Source: G963704535 sp963704535 (GTDB taxonomy: Bacteria; Chloroflexota; Chloroflexia; Chloroflexales; Roseiflexaceae). From it: a DNA stretch of 64,000 nucleotides. Of this stretch, positions 1 to 8,181 are shown one piece after another (within the stretch, counting starts at the first letter, position 1; each line of letters opens with the position of its first letter). The notes beneath the pieces are model-generated. The model saw only the letters and a list, made by a program, of their open reading frames with translations. It had not been told where the DNA came from and did not search any database. The position numbers and the translations under genes are program-made. The DNA lies in contig OY969916.1 of the NCBI GenBank assembly GCA_963704535.1, positions 10,354,001 to 10,418,000 on the forward strand, written 5' to 3'.

Positions 1-2391
1 CGCGTCGGCGTAGCGCCGCTCGCCCAGCGCGATCATGGCCAGGGTCGAGACACAGAAGCCGACCTCGCGCGAAAGACTTAGCTCGCGCGCCAACGCCAGC
101 GCCGCGAAACAATCGGCCTGTGCGTCGCGGTAGTGCCCCAGCACGCACCCGGCCACGCCTCGCTGCGAGCGCGCCTCGACCATGCCGCGGCGGTCACCCA
201 GGTCGGCGAAGATCGCCGCCGCCTCGGTCAGCAGCGCCTCCGCGCCCCGATTGTCGCCGCTCCACGAGAGCGCGCGGCCCAAGTTGAGGCAGCCGCGTGC
301 GATCGCGGCCCGGTTGCCGATCGCCATATAGATCGCGTAGCTCTCTTGTGCCAGCCGCTCACTCTCGACGATCCGCCCTTGAAAGCGGGCGTTCTGGCTA
401 AGCGCCTCAAGCGCCCGTGCGGTGCCCAGCGGGTCGCCCAGCTCGCGGCTGATCGTCAGACTCTCCAGCCAGTGCTGCTCCACTGCGGCGAAGTCGCCAA
501 CCGTCTGCGCTGCTGCGCCCAGCCCGGTCAGGGCCGACGCTGCCCCCCAGCGATCGCCCAACTCACGGAACAGCTCCAGGCTCAGCCCATACACCGTTCG
601 CGCGGTCTGGTTCGCGCGCGCTTGTATCAGATGCCCCTGCTGGAGCAGCGCGAACGCTCGCTCGGCACCCACATTCTCATCCGCCAGGACCGGGCTATCC
701 AGGAGCGCCAGACTGCGGGCCAGCAACAGCTCTGCCTCGGCCACCTGGCCCAGCACGCCGGTGAAGACGCTGCGCCAGGCCAGGAGCTTCGACAGCGCTC
801 GCCGCGCTGGCGCGCCGGGGTACGGTTCGAGCGCTGTCGATGCGAGCCTGAGCGCTTCCAGCCCCTCCTCGTAGCGCCCCAGCCACAGATAGAACTGCCC
901 CAGGCTATCCAGCGCCTGCGTGAGTAGATCGACCCGCCCATGCCGCGTGGCCCATTCCCAGGCTGCCCGCGCATTCTCCACGTCGGCCTCGATCTCGGCC
1001 AGCGCCTCGACCTGGCGCGCGCCCTTCAGCTCCGCCGCGCAGGTGGCCAGCATCGCGCAGTAATAGGCGGCGTGCCGATCGCGCACCGCCTGTTCCTGTG
1101 CCGGGTCGGCCGCCAGGCGCTCCGTCGCATACTGGCGTAGCAGCCCATGGACCGTGTAGCGGTCGCGCTGCGGGTGATGGGAAAGCAGCGATTTGCCGAT
1201 CAGCAGGTTCAACTGGCGCAATGTCGCTCCGCTGATCGCCTGGATCGCCCTGCGCGTGCCCCCGCCGCGGAACACCGCGAGCTGAGCGAAGACCGCCCGT
1301 TCGGTCGCCCCCAGCAGTTGCCAGGTCGTATCGCAGGCCGCCCGCACGCTGCGGTGGCGCGCCGGCATATCGCGCGCCGTCGTTTCCAGCACGTCGAGGC
1401 CGGACTGAATCTCGGCGATAATGTCGGCCAGCGTCAGGGTATCGACCCAGCCGGCGGCCAGCTCGATCGCCAGCGGCATGCCCTCCACCAGCGCGCAAAT
1501 GTGGGCTACCTCGGGCGTCGTCGCCGGGTCGAGGGCGAAATCGGGCCGTAGCTGCCGGGCGGTCGCGGCGAAGAGCGCCACCGCGTCGGCGTCGGCCTCG
1601 GTCGCCATGCCGGTCAGCGGGAACAGGTGCTCACCACGTACGTCGAGCCGCTCGCGCGAGGTCACCAACACCGTCACTGCGGGCGCGGTGTGCAGGATGT
1701 CGGCCACAAGCTCGGCGCCGCTGAGCAAGTGTTCGAAATTGTCGAACAGCAGCAGCAGCCGCTTCGCGCGCAGATAGTCGAGCACCTGCTGGCGGGGCGT
1801 TCGCGTCGGCTGGGCGCTGGTGTCGAGCGGGAAATCGATCGCCTCCGCCAGCGCCGGGACGATGTGATCGGGCGCGCCGAGCGGCGCCAGCGCCACGAAG
1901 AAGACCCCGTCGGGGAAGCATCCGCAGTCAAGCAGACGCTCGGTGGCCGCTAGCGCCAGGCGGGTCTTGCCCATGCCGCCGGGGCCGATGATCGTCACCT
2001 GGCGGGTGCTCGGTTCGGCCAGCAGGGTATCCAGCGCGGCCAGCTCGGCGGCGCGACCGATGAACGCCGTCGCCTGGTGGGGCAGATTGTGGCGCGGCGC
2101 GCTGGGCAAAGCGAGCGGCTCGCCACTCGGCGCCTCACCGGTCGTCACCCTGTCGTCCTCGCCGGCGCCCGCTCGCGCCGCCGCAAGAAACGCCGCCCGC
2201 TCCTCGCCCTCCAAGCCGAGACAGTCTGCGAGCTGCGCGGCGAGCTGGCGCGACGGGCGGCGTCGGCCCGCCTCGATCTTCTTGATCGTATCCATAGCGC
2301 AGTAGGCCTGCTGCGCTAGCGTCTCCTGGGTCAGGTCGCGCTCCCTGCGCAGCCGGCGCAAGGAGCGGCCGAACGCTTCCTGGTCGTCCAC
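1..2391 (-). CDS. XRE-type HTH / STAND ATPase / TPR transcriptional regulator, 3' end beyond the window
   Basis: About 797 codons are visible and the reading frame is still open at base 1, so the C terminus is missing. The N terminus (about residues 5-65) is an XRE-type helix-turn-helix, with SLRRLRRERDLTQETLA followed by a recognition helix. A STAND/NB-ARC-like ATPase follows, with Walker A GPGGMGKTRLA near residue 120 and LLLFDNFEHLL as Walker B. The remainder is helical TPR-like repeats. This is the classic architecture of AfsR/SARP-like or MalT-like signal-integrating regulators, in which ligand binding to the repeats drives ATPase-dependent oligomerisation (family knowledge). The start is taken as GTG at 2391 because no in-frame start lies just upstream and the HTH begins a few residues later. 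The regulated target is unknown. Confidence 0.88.
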   Translation of the reverse strand, partial: MDDQEAFGRSLRRLRRERDLTQETLAQQAYCAMDTIKKIEAGRRRPSRQLAAQLADCLGLEGEERAAFLAAARAGAGEDDRVTTGEAPSGEPLALPSAPRHNLPHQATAFIGRAAELAALDTLLAEPSTRQVTIIGPGGMGKTRLALAATERLLDCGCFPDGVFFVALAPLGAPDHIVPALAEAIDFPLDTSAQPTRTPRQQVLDYLRAKRLLLLFDNFEHLLSGAELVADILHTAPAVTVLVTSRERLDVRGEHLFPLTGMATEADADAVALFAATARQLRPDFALDPATTPEVAHICALVEGMPLAIELAAGWVDTLTLADIIAEIQSGLDVLETTARDMPARHRSVRAACDTTWQLLGATERAVFAQLAVFRGGGTRRAIQAISGATLRQLNLLIGKSLLSHHPQRDRYTVHGLLRQYATERLAADPAQEQAVRDRHAAYYCAMLATCAAELKGARQVEALAEIEADVENARAAWEWATRHGRVDLLTQALDSLGQFYLWLGRYEEGLEALRLASTALEPYPGAPARRALSKLLAWRSVFTGVLGQVAEAELLLARSLALLDSPVLADENVGAERAFALLQQGHLIQARANQTARTVYGLSLELFRELGDRWGAASALTGLGAAAQTVGDFAAVEQHWLESLTISRELGDPLGTARALEALSQNARFQGRIVESERLAQESYAIYMAIGNRAAIARGCLNLGRALSWSGDNRGAEALLTEAAAIFADLGDRRGMVEARSQRGVAGCVLGHYRDAQADCFAALALARELSLSREVGFCVSTLAMIALGERRYADA

Positions 2392-2586
2392 GGCCCGCTC
2401 CGCTGGTCTTCGTATGTGTGTACTATTGCTTGCGTAAGTATAGCGCAATGCTCACCGGCATGCTATCCCCCAGTCCACGTTTCGTCCACCTTTCTGTCCC
2501 CGTTGTCCACTACCGCCAAAGCGCCGAACATGGTTTACTACAAGTGGACAAAAAGCGGGAGCAAAGGCCTCCCAAGGAGAACGACA

Positions 2587-2781
2587 ATGATGCACCCTGA
2601 TCTGATGTATACTGTGGGCAAGCTCCAGATGGCCGATCGGCGGGCCGCGGGGGAACTGCGGCACGTGCGGAGCACGATAGATCTCGGCAAGTCCCTGCGC
2701 CGCGCGCTACTCGACCGCTTCACGCAGCGATCGGGCACGCAGTTGGAGGTACTGCCGAATATCGAGGTATCCGAACGATAA
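2587..2781 (+). CDS. small hypothetical protein (64 aa)
   Basis: A short ORF begins with two consecutive ATGs (2587 and 2590) preceded by AAGGAGA at 2574-2580, a good ribosome-binding site. The product is charged, mostly helical and has no signal peptide or membrane segment. I recognise no family. It stops just before the comM-like scrap and its hairpin, which may terminate its transcript. An in-frame upstream extension to 2416 exists but has no RBS and poor coding character. Confidence 0.55.
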   Translation: MMHPDLMYTVGKLQMADRRAAGELRHVRSTIDLGKSLRRALLDRFTQRSGTQLEVLPNIEVSER

Positions 2782-2788
2782 AGTGATT

Positions 2789-2859
2789 CGCTACTCCACT
2801 CATTTCGGTGGATACTGAATCGCCCCGGCCAACCTGGCCGGGGCGATTGCGTTGGCCCG
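2789..2859 (-). pseudogene. decayed 3' end of a comM (YifB-type) gene
   Basis: On the minus strand this stretch reads ANAIAPARLAGAIQYPPK, a stop, then VE and a second stop. It aligns directly with the C terminus of the intact comM at 11813-13330 (ANDIAPAHLAEAIQYRPRRVE). DNA similarity runs over about 70 bp and ends abruptly on both sides. A CGG-like codon has become TGA and nothing of the rest of the gene is present. The scrap contains GCCCCGGCCA-ACC-TGGCCGGGGC (2822-2844), a perfect 10-bp stem that is imperfect in the intact copy, so it may now act as a hairpin behind the small gene. It is a remnant, not a gene. Confidence 0.75.
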
Positions 2860-2863
2860 TCTC

Positions 2864-2926
2864 AGAGACTTTCTGAAAAGGGGGAGTTTGAGGGGCAAGC
2901 CCCCTCAAGACCTCCTTTCCACGCTG
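2864..2926. repeat. dispersed palindromic repeat, family A (copy 1)
   Basis: The core is TTGAGGGG-caa-GCCCCCTCAA (2888-2908), flanked by GAAAAGGGGGAG on one side and a CTCCTTTCCAC arm on the other. This copy lies in inverse orientation to most others. Together with the comM scrap it fills the 330-bp gap before the receiver gene. Bases 2927-3111 hold nothing else I recognise. Confidence 0.8.
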
Positions 2927-3111
2927 GATTGCGCGTGACATGCGGTCCTTTTCAGACAGTTTCTCAAAGGTCTGTCATAAACGTTATCCGCTGTGGCCCG
3001 TATCTCATCGGAGCATCAGAACGTTTTCTTCCGAGAAGACACTTTCACAGCCCCGGGTTTCTCTACGCGCTGTCATGCCGCCCGCATGTCATAGTCATCA
3101 AGAGCATCGGA

Positions 3112-3480
3112 ATGAGCATTTTAGTCGTTGACGATGACAGTGGTATTCGTGAGCTGTTGGTCCTCTTTCTGACCCATCAGGGCTATGCGGCCAGCAGCGC
3201 GAGCAATGGTTTGGAAGCGATACAATACCTTCGAGAAAGCACGACCCACCCCTGCTTGATCGTGCTGGATCTGATGATGCCGATCATGAATGGGGCCGAG
3301 TTTCGGCAGGCGCAGCAACAGGACCCACGGCTCGCGCGGGTCCCGGTCGCGCTGCTTTCGGCGGCGGAGAACCTTCAGGAGCACGTGATCGCGCTCGATG
3401 TTGATGCCTGCCTTCAGAAGCCAATCGACTTCCCCGCCCTGCTCGCCACGGTCGAGCGCTACTGTCGCCGAAGAACCTGA
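3112..3480 (+). CDS. single-domain response regulator (receiver)
   Basis: The 122-residue protein is a bare CheY-like receiver. It has the acidic pocket VVDDD near residues 5-9, the phospho-acceptor Asp in LIVLDLMMP, the conserved Ser/Thr in ALLSAAE, and the invariant Lys in QKPID. There is no output domain, so it likely acts by protein-protein contact or as a phosphorelay intermediate. The chosen ATG at 3112 starts right at the first beta strand (MSILVVDDD). The open frame extends upstream to 2929, but that extension is repeat-derived and not receiver-like. The nearest kinase on this strand is the PAS-PAS kinase at 13.6 kb. Pairing between them is only a guess. Confidence 0.85.
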   Translation: MSILVVDDDSGIRELLVLFLTHQGYAASSASNGLEAIQYLRESTTHPCLIVLDLMMPIMNGAEFRQAQQQDPRLARVPVALLSAAENLQEHVIALDVDACLQKPIDFPALLATVERYCRRRT

Positions 3481-3649
3481 CATTTCTTTAACGCCCCGGT
3501 TACTCCCTAATAATCATGCTGTAAACCCCATCAGCTATACTCTTCTGTACGATTTCACCCACTGACTGAGCGAGCACGCGTGATATAGACGAGGGCGCCG
3601 CCTGCGATAGCGGCCCCAGTCGTCTAGCCACCAATGACATGAGGCGTCT

Positions 3650-4297
3650 ATGACCCACGTCCGTTCGATCCACCTCACCACACTTGAACGCATGCTCTGC
3701 CAGGTACCAGGCGTGCAAGCCGTGCATATTACGCCCGGTGCCGAAGGCGCCATCGACGCCATTCACATTGTGGGAACTCCACGACGAAGCGCGCAGCATA
3801 TTATTAACGATGTTGAGCTGGCAGTGTTCGTGCATGCGCATCTGCGCCTCGATCCGAGCCGGATCACCCTGATGCAACCGGCAAAAGTGGGCAGCCCTAT
3901 GCCCGATGTTCGCGTGCAATTACGCGAAGTGATCCACGCCGCACATGAACCGATTGTCACAGTGACTCTGGTCTTGCACGATCGGCGCCTGCTCGGCATT
4001 GGCCGCAGCCGGCCGGGGTACGCCGATAGTGTCGAACAGCGCGCGGCCGAGGCAACGATCCATGCGCTCAATCGGCTCCTGGAGCCCCGCAGTCAGGTGG
4101 GGCTGGAGCATATACAGCCGGCACAGATCGGGGCATTCGAGGTCTGCCTGGTCCAGCTTGCGCTCACCAGCGGCGATGAGACTCAACCAGCCCTCGGCGT
4201 CAGCCTGATCAATGGCGATGCAGCGGAATCAGCGGCACGCGCAGTCCTCGACGCGGTGAATCGTCGTTTGTCGCGGCTGCTGGGGCGGGATTCATAA
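3650..4297 (+). CDS. conserved hypothetical protein, two alpha/beta domains
   Basis: 215 residues, soluble, no signal. The N-terminal part (about 1-80) has a short helix, PGVQAVHI, a turn, DAIHIVGTPRRSAQHIINDVE and a final strand. I recall this beta-alpha-beta pattern in uncharacterised proteins of Gram-positive bacteria and thermophiles (family not named with certainty). The C-terminal part (about 85-210) has two strand-strand-helix units ending in helices such as AEATIHALNRLLE and AARAVLDAVNRRLSRLL, possibly RNA- or ligand-binding in shape. No catalytic motif is evident. It starts at the ATG at 3650 and is separated by 169 bp from the receiver gene, so co-transcription is possible but not shown. 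Confidence 0.65.
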   Translation: MTHVRSIHLTTLERMLCQVPGVQAVHITPGAEGAIDAIHIVGTPRRSAQHIINDVELAVFVHAHLRLDPSRITLMQPAKVGSPMPDVRVQLREVIHAAHEPIVTVTLVLHDRRLLGIGRSRPGYADSVEQRAAEATIHALNRLLEPRSQVGLEHIQPAQIGAFEVCLVQLALTSGDETQPALGVSLINGDAAESAARAVLDAVNRRLSRLLGRDS

Positions 4298-4299
4298 CT

Positions 4300-4360
4300 G
4301 AGTTGTAAAAGGGGGTGTGGGGGAAGCCCCCATAGAAAAGCCCACCCACATGTACAACTC
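4300..4360. repeat. palindromic mini-element, family B (copy 1)
   Basis: Ends are inverted: GAGTTGTA (4300-4307) and TACAACTC (4353-4360). The interior has GGGGGAAGCCCCC. A second copy in opposite orientation lies at 15602-15660. At 61 bp it codes for nothing and has a MITE-like shape. Confidence 0.7.
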
Positions 4361-4389
4361 AAATAGGTTTGCTATATACCTTTGGCAGT

Positions 4390-5412
4390 TCACAGTTCCA
4401 ACATCGCCTTGACCAACTGGCTTTCTGGCGTCACCCAGCCCGGAAAGGCACCCGGCAGCTCCTCGGGCGCTACTCGGTGTGTGATCCAGGGCGCCACGTC
4501 GATCTTCTCCGCTTCGAGCAGCCCGATCACCTGGGCGAAATCATCGTCGGTAGCGTTGCGGCTGCTCATCAAGGTAAGCTCGCGCCGGTGGAAATCGGGG
4601 TCGTGAAAGGTAACGTCACCCTGGAACAGTCCCACCAAGATCAACTTGCCGCCGTGCGCCACATAGTTGAACGCCCGCATCATCGAGCCGGCGTTGCCAC
4701 TCGCGTCGAAGACAGCCGTGGGCAGCTCGCCCGACAGCAGGCCCTGGATCTGGGGCAGCGCCTCGCGCCGGCCGTCGGCCCAGCGCTTGACCCCCAGATG
4801 CCGGCGGCAGAACTCGCGGCGATGCTCGCTCACCTCCATACCGATCACGGTGGCGCCGGCGATCTGGGCGAACTGGATGACCGACAAGCCGATCGGCCCC
4901 GCGCCGATCACCAGCACCTGCTCACCGGGCGTAAGCTGGGCTCGCCTGACGGCATGTGCCCCAATGCACAGCATTTCCACCAGCGCCAGCTGATCGAGCG
5001 CCAGCGTCAACGATTTGTGCAGCTTGTCGATTGGCACGGCGATCAGCTCGCGCATACCGCCGTCGATGTGTACACCCAGAACCTTGAGCGTCAGACAGCA
5101 GTTGGGCCGGCCGCGCCGGCACGCGCTGCAGTGGCCGCAGTTTAAGTACGGGTTCACGCTACAGTAGTCGCCGACGGCTAGCTCCGGCTGCCGTTCCACA
5201 GGCCCGATCGCCACAACCTCGACACCCAGCTCATGGCCGAGCACGCGCGGGTAGCTCAAGAACGGCTGGTCGCCCTTGAAGGCATGGAGGTCGGTGCCGC
5301 AGACGCCGACGCGCCGGACGCGCACGAGCGCTTGGCCCGCGCCGGGCTCATTGGGTGGCGTGGTATCGGCCAGACGCAACAGGCCTGGCTGTTCGAGAAC
5401 GATCGTTTTCAT
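4390..5412 (-). CDS. zinc-dependent medium-chain alcohol/polyol dehydrogenase
   Basis: 340 residues, the normal length for the MDR family. The catalytic zinc site is VGVCGTDLHAF near residue 38 with GHELG near 60. The structural zinc lobe has four cysteines, CGHCSACRRGRPNC, near 92-105. The Rossmann motif VIGAGPIGLSVIQ lies near 170. It resembles sorbitol, galactitol or L-threonine-type dehydrogenases that oxidise a secondary alcohol with NAD(P). The exact substrate cannot be read from sequence. It is the last gene of the minus-strand sugar-uptake operon, after a 323-bp repeat-rich gap, so it probably oxidises the imported polyol or a derivative. It starts with ATG at 5412. Confidence 0.9.
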   Translation of the reverse strand: MKTIVLEQPGLLRLADTTPPNEPGAGQALVRVRRVGVCGTDLHAFKGDQPFLSYPRVLGHELGVEVVAIGPVERQPELAVGDYCSVNPYLNCGHCSACRRGRPNCCLTLKVLGVHIDGGMRELIAVPIDKLHKSLTLALDQLALVEMLCIGAHAVRRAQLTPGEQVLVIGAGPIGLSVIQFAQIAGATVIGMEVSEHRREFCRRHLGVKRWADGRREALPQIQGLLSGELPTAVFDASGNAGSMMRAFNYVAHGGKLILVGLFQGDVTFHDPDFHRRELTLMSSRNATDDDFAQVIGLLEAEKIDVAPWITHRVAPEELPGAFPGWVTPESQLVKAMLEL

Positions 5413-5735
5413 ATACTGATGCGATATGAGGAACTCTTAACTCTTAACTGCACTGGTACTACAACGAGGCTTTCAACGGATACAACGGATGGCAAACGGA
5501 TATCACGAAGATTGCGCCTTCCGCTTTATCCGTTTCTCAATCTGTTAAATCCGTTGAACTCTCGTTGTCATACTAGACGGCTTGGCATAAGTCAGCCCAC
5601 GGTTTCTCATCACGAAGCACGCGAAGAGACCAAGTTCGCGAAGGCTCTCTAGTCAGAGCTATCAGCCCTCTTCGTGGTCTTCGTACCTTCGTGCTCTTCG
5701 TGGTAAAACTGCTGGTTTATTGACGCGAAGCTGTG
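5413..5735. repeat. gene-free gap with inverted CTTCGTG-type short tandem repeats
   Basis: No gene is supported here. Bases about 5608-5650 carry CACGAAG-type units and about 5668-5705 carry the complementary CTTCGTGGTCTTCGT units, so the two arms can pair around a short centre. Bases 5470-5560 contain imperfect repeats of AACGGATA and ATCCGTT. An array of the same kind lies at 49895-49990. Confidence 0.65.
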
Positions 5736-6764
5736 CTAGCCCTTCACAGCGCCGACCAGCAGCCCGCGCGAGATATAGCGCTCCAGCGCGATCGCCATGG
5801 CGATCACTGGGATGATCATGATCAGAATCAGCACCGACATATTCCACCACTGTGGCCCGCGGGTGGCATTCTGCGAGGAGATCACATAGGGTAGCGTTTG
5901 AACCTTGGCCCCCGAGAGAAACAGCGCCAGCAGATACTCGTTCCAGGTGAACACCAGCACAAACAGAAATGTCGCCACTAGGCCGGGCACCGCCAGCGGT
6001 AGCACGATCGACCAGAAGATCCGGTAGCGCGATGCGCCGTCGATCGCGGCGCACTCCTCCAACTCGATCGGAATCGTGCGGAAGTAATCGCGCATCAGCC
6101 AGATCACGATCGGCAAGTTGGCGGCGACGTAGGTGATGATCAGCGCCGCATGGGTGTCGAGCATGTTGAGCCGCTGGAACAAGATGTAGATCGGGATAAC
6201 TACCGCAACCGGCGGCAGCATGCGCTGTGAGATCATCCAAAAAGCAATGTCCTCGTTGCCTAGCGAGCGTCTGAAGCGCCGGCCGATAGTGACTAAGATG
6301 ACAATGAAGATCGCCAGACCGGCGGCTATGGCGACCTGCCACGGCACGCCCAGGACGACGGCGACAATGCTGAACACCACGCAGCCGATAAATGACACGA
6401 CGGCCCCTAGCCGAGGTCGATACTCGAAGCGCGCCAGACCGTAGGCCGCTGCGGTGCCAAACAGCAAGGCCAACATGGCGCTGGTAGGGGCGACCGCTAC
6501 GGTATTGGCATAGGTTCGCAGCGTATCACGGCTCAGGTCCCCCGCTAAGATGTAATGCCAGGCATCCAGCGACGGCTGAAAGTCGACAAATGGAATATAG
6601 AAGGGGCCTTGAGCGACCTGGATGGGGAGCTTCAAGGAGGTGACTACCAACCAGTACAGCGGAAACAAGACAAGAAACGTCCATACCCCCAGGGCTAGGT
6701 AAGACAGGACCATCCCGATCGGTGAGGGCGAATAGATCGATCTCCGCTGGAACAAGCCCTTCAT
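5736..6764 (-). CDS. ABC sugar transporter permease, MalG-type
   Basis: 342 residues from the ATG at 6764, which follows GGAGAAG. It has six or more hydrophobic segments, the first being YLALGVWTFLVLFPLYWLVV near 20-40. The EAA loop that docks the ATPase is ELEECAAIDGASRYRIFWSIVLPL near 235-258. The C terminus LERYISRGLLVGAVKG is characteristic of MalG/UgpE-type carbohydrate permeases (CUT1 family). An extra hydrophobic insertion near 115-160 is longer than in short relatives. It pairs with the upstream permease 6884-8047. No ATPase gene is present, so a shared MsmX/UgpC-like ATPase elsewhere is likely. Confidence 0.92.
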   Translation of the reverse strand: MKGLFQRRSIYSPSPIGMVLSYLALGVWTFLVLFPLYWLVVTSLKLPIQVAQGPFYIPFVDFQPSLDAWHYILAGDLSRDTLRTYANTVAVAPTSAMLALLFGTAAAYGLARFEYRPRLGAVVSFIGCVVFSIVAVVLGVPWQVAIAAGLAIFIVILVTIGRRFRRSLGNEDIAFWMISQRMLPPVAVVIPIYILFQRLNMLDTHAALIITYVAANLPIVIWLMRDYFRTIPIELEECAAIDGASRYRIFWSIVLPLAVPGLVATFLFVLVFTWNEYLLALFLSGAKVQTLPYVISSQNATRGPQWWNMSVLILIMIIPVIAMAIALERYISRGLLVGAVKG

Positions 6765-6793
6765 GTTTCTTCTCCAGATATCACGATCTGAGG

Positions 6794-6856
6794 CCTCTGG
6801 GAAAAAGGGGGGTTGAGGGGGCAGCCCCCTCATTCTCCCCCACCCACATTGTAAAG
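6794..6856. repeat. dispersed palindromic repeat, family A (copy 2, between permease genes)
   Basis: The core is TTGAGGGGGCAGCCCCCTCA, flanked by CTGGGAAAAAGGGG and CCCACCCACATTGTAAAG. It sits in the 119-bp gap between the two permease genes, so the operon transcript would carry its hairpin. Confidence 0.8.
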
Positions 6857-6883
6857 TAGAATGGGCGCCTCCCAAAACCTTGT

Positions 6884-8047
6884 CTAAAGCCTCTCCATCG
6901 CTTGGCGGCGGATCAAATTGACAAACATCATAGCGAAAAACGTCACGGTAAAGAGCAGTATATAGGCAATCGCTGCCGAGCTGCCCAATTCGATCGCGCG
7001 CCAATTGATAAAGGCCTGGAGGGTCAGCGACTCGGTGGCCGTGCCTGGGCCTCCGTTGGTCATCACATTGGGGAGATCCACTATCTTGAAGGCTTCGATC
7101 ATCCGGATCAGGATCAGTGTTGCGCTGACAGGTACGATCGCGGGCCAGGTGATATAGCGGAAGATCTGCCGGCGATTCGCTCCGTCGACGATCGCCGCTT
7201 CAAGTGGCTCGATCGACTGGCTCTCCAATGCGGCTACCAGCACAATAAACAGAAAAGGTGTCCACTGCCAGATATCAGCGATCAAAATGGCGGTTCGCGC
7301 ACCCCAGGGATCGTTCACCCACGAGAAATTGGTCAGGCCAAACGCCTGCCACAGCGGGGTGAAAGGCCCCTTACTCGTATCGGTGACCATGCGAAACATA
7401 TAGGCGACGCCAACTGGCGTAATCATCATGGGCAACAGGAACACCACCCGAAAAAAGCGCCGGCCCGGCAGGTGCTGCACGGTCAGCAGAGCCAGCCCCA
7501 AGCCCAGCGCGTATTGAAAGAAGATCCCGACAAACACAAACACCAGGGTGATGCTCACGGAGCCGAGCCGGCCACCGGGACTGAGCGTATGGATCAACAT
7601 CCAGGCCAACGCCGCCAGGCCAGCCACCATCAAGACCCGGCCAAGCAAGCCGCCGAATGAGATCGCCCCACTCCGCAGATACCGCACCAGGTAAACGGCC
7701 AAAGCCATGGCCACCGGGCCGAAAACGAGCCACTGCTGCGGCCCGCTCGGCGCGAACAGGCCGAGAAAGTGCGTGCGTTCGCTCCCAAGCAGGAGCTTGC
7801 GGTAATTGGCCAGCCCGATAAAGGTCACCTGAAAGCCATCTTTGGCCAGGTCGAAGCGAGCCAGCGAGAGGTAGAGCGAAATAATCAACGGGAAGATCGA
7901 TAGAAACAACAGAGCCAGCACCGCCGGCCACAGAAATGATGCCCTCGACAAGCGTTCCTTCTGGCTGATCAACCCATACAAGCGGCGTGGTCGCGAGAGC
8001 GAAGAATTCGGAGCTTGTTTCGGCTTGGGCCAGGGTATGAGGCTCAC
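6884..8047 (-). CDS. ABC sugar transporter permease, MalF-type
   Basis: About 387 residues from a GTG at 8047. This start is uncertain: a better RBS (GGGAGGGA) precedes an ATG at 8059, but that ATG is in another frame. It has multiple membrane spans beginning SFLWPAVLALLFLSIFPLIISL. The EAA loop is EPLEAAIVDGANRRQIFRYI and the C-terminal span ends RRQAMERL. It also carries a large extracytoplasmic loop, as MalF-type CUT1 permeases do. The continuous frame runs on upstream into the binding-protein gene only because that gene's stop is skipped by a one-base insertion. The two should be read as separate genes. Confidence 0.88.
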   Translation of the reverse strand: MSLIPWPKPKQAPNSSLSRPRRLYGLISQKERLSRASFLWPAVLALLFLSIFPLIISLYLSLARFDLAKDGFQVTFIGLANYRKLLLGSERTHFLGLFAPSGPQQWLVFGPVAMALAVYLVRYLRSGAISFGGLLGRVLMVAGLAALAWMLIHTLSPGGRLGSVSITLVFVFVGIFFQYALGLGLALLTVQHLPGRRFFRVVFLLPMMITPVGVAYMFRMVTDTSKGPFTPLWQAFGLTNFSWVNDPWGARTAILIADIWQWTPFLFIVLVAALESQSIEPLEAAIVDGANRRQIFRYITWPAIVPVSATLILIRMIEAFKIVDLPNVMTNGGPGTATESLTLQAFINWRAIELGSSAAIAYILLFTVTFFAMMFVNLIRRQAMERL

Positions 8048-8092
8048 GTTCAACGCGCATCGCTCCCTCCCACGTAGAGCCGATCTGCATGT

Positions 8093-8133
8093 GGCAGGGT
8101 TTGGGGAGCGCTTTGCCCTCCCCAAACCCTGCC
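8093..8133 (-). promoter_or_regulatory. intercistronic stem-loop, perfect 16-bp stem
   Basis: GGCAGGGTTTGGGGAG (8093-8108) pairs exactly with 8118-8133 around a 9-base loop. It lies between the binding-protein stop and the permease start. Such structures often stabilise the upstream message so that binding protein exceeds permease (known for malE-malF; inferred here). No T-run follows. Confidence 0.65.
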
Positions 8134-8181
8134 CAACCTGAGGAGTGCGGAGTTCGCTCCTGCACGCCTGCTTAGAAAGGG

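Noticed and set aside
133..1953. Several plus-strand ORFs of 100-260 codons opposite the STAND regulator
   Set aside because: They are antisense shadows: the minus strand carries a continuous XRE-ATPase-TPR protein with recognisable motifs, while the plus-strand products are Arg/Pro/Gln-rich with no motifs.
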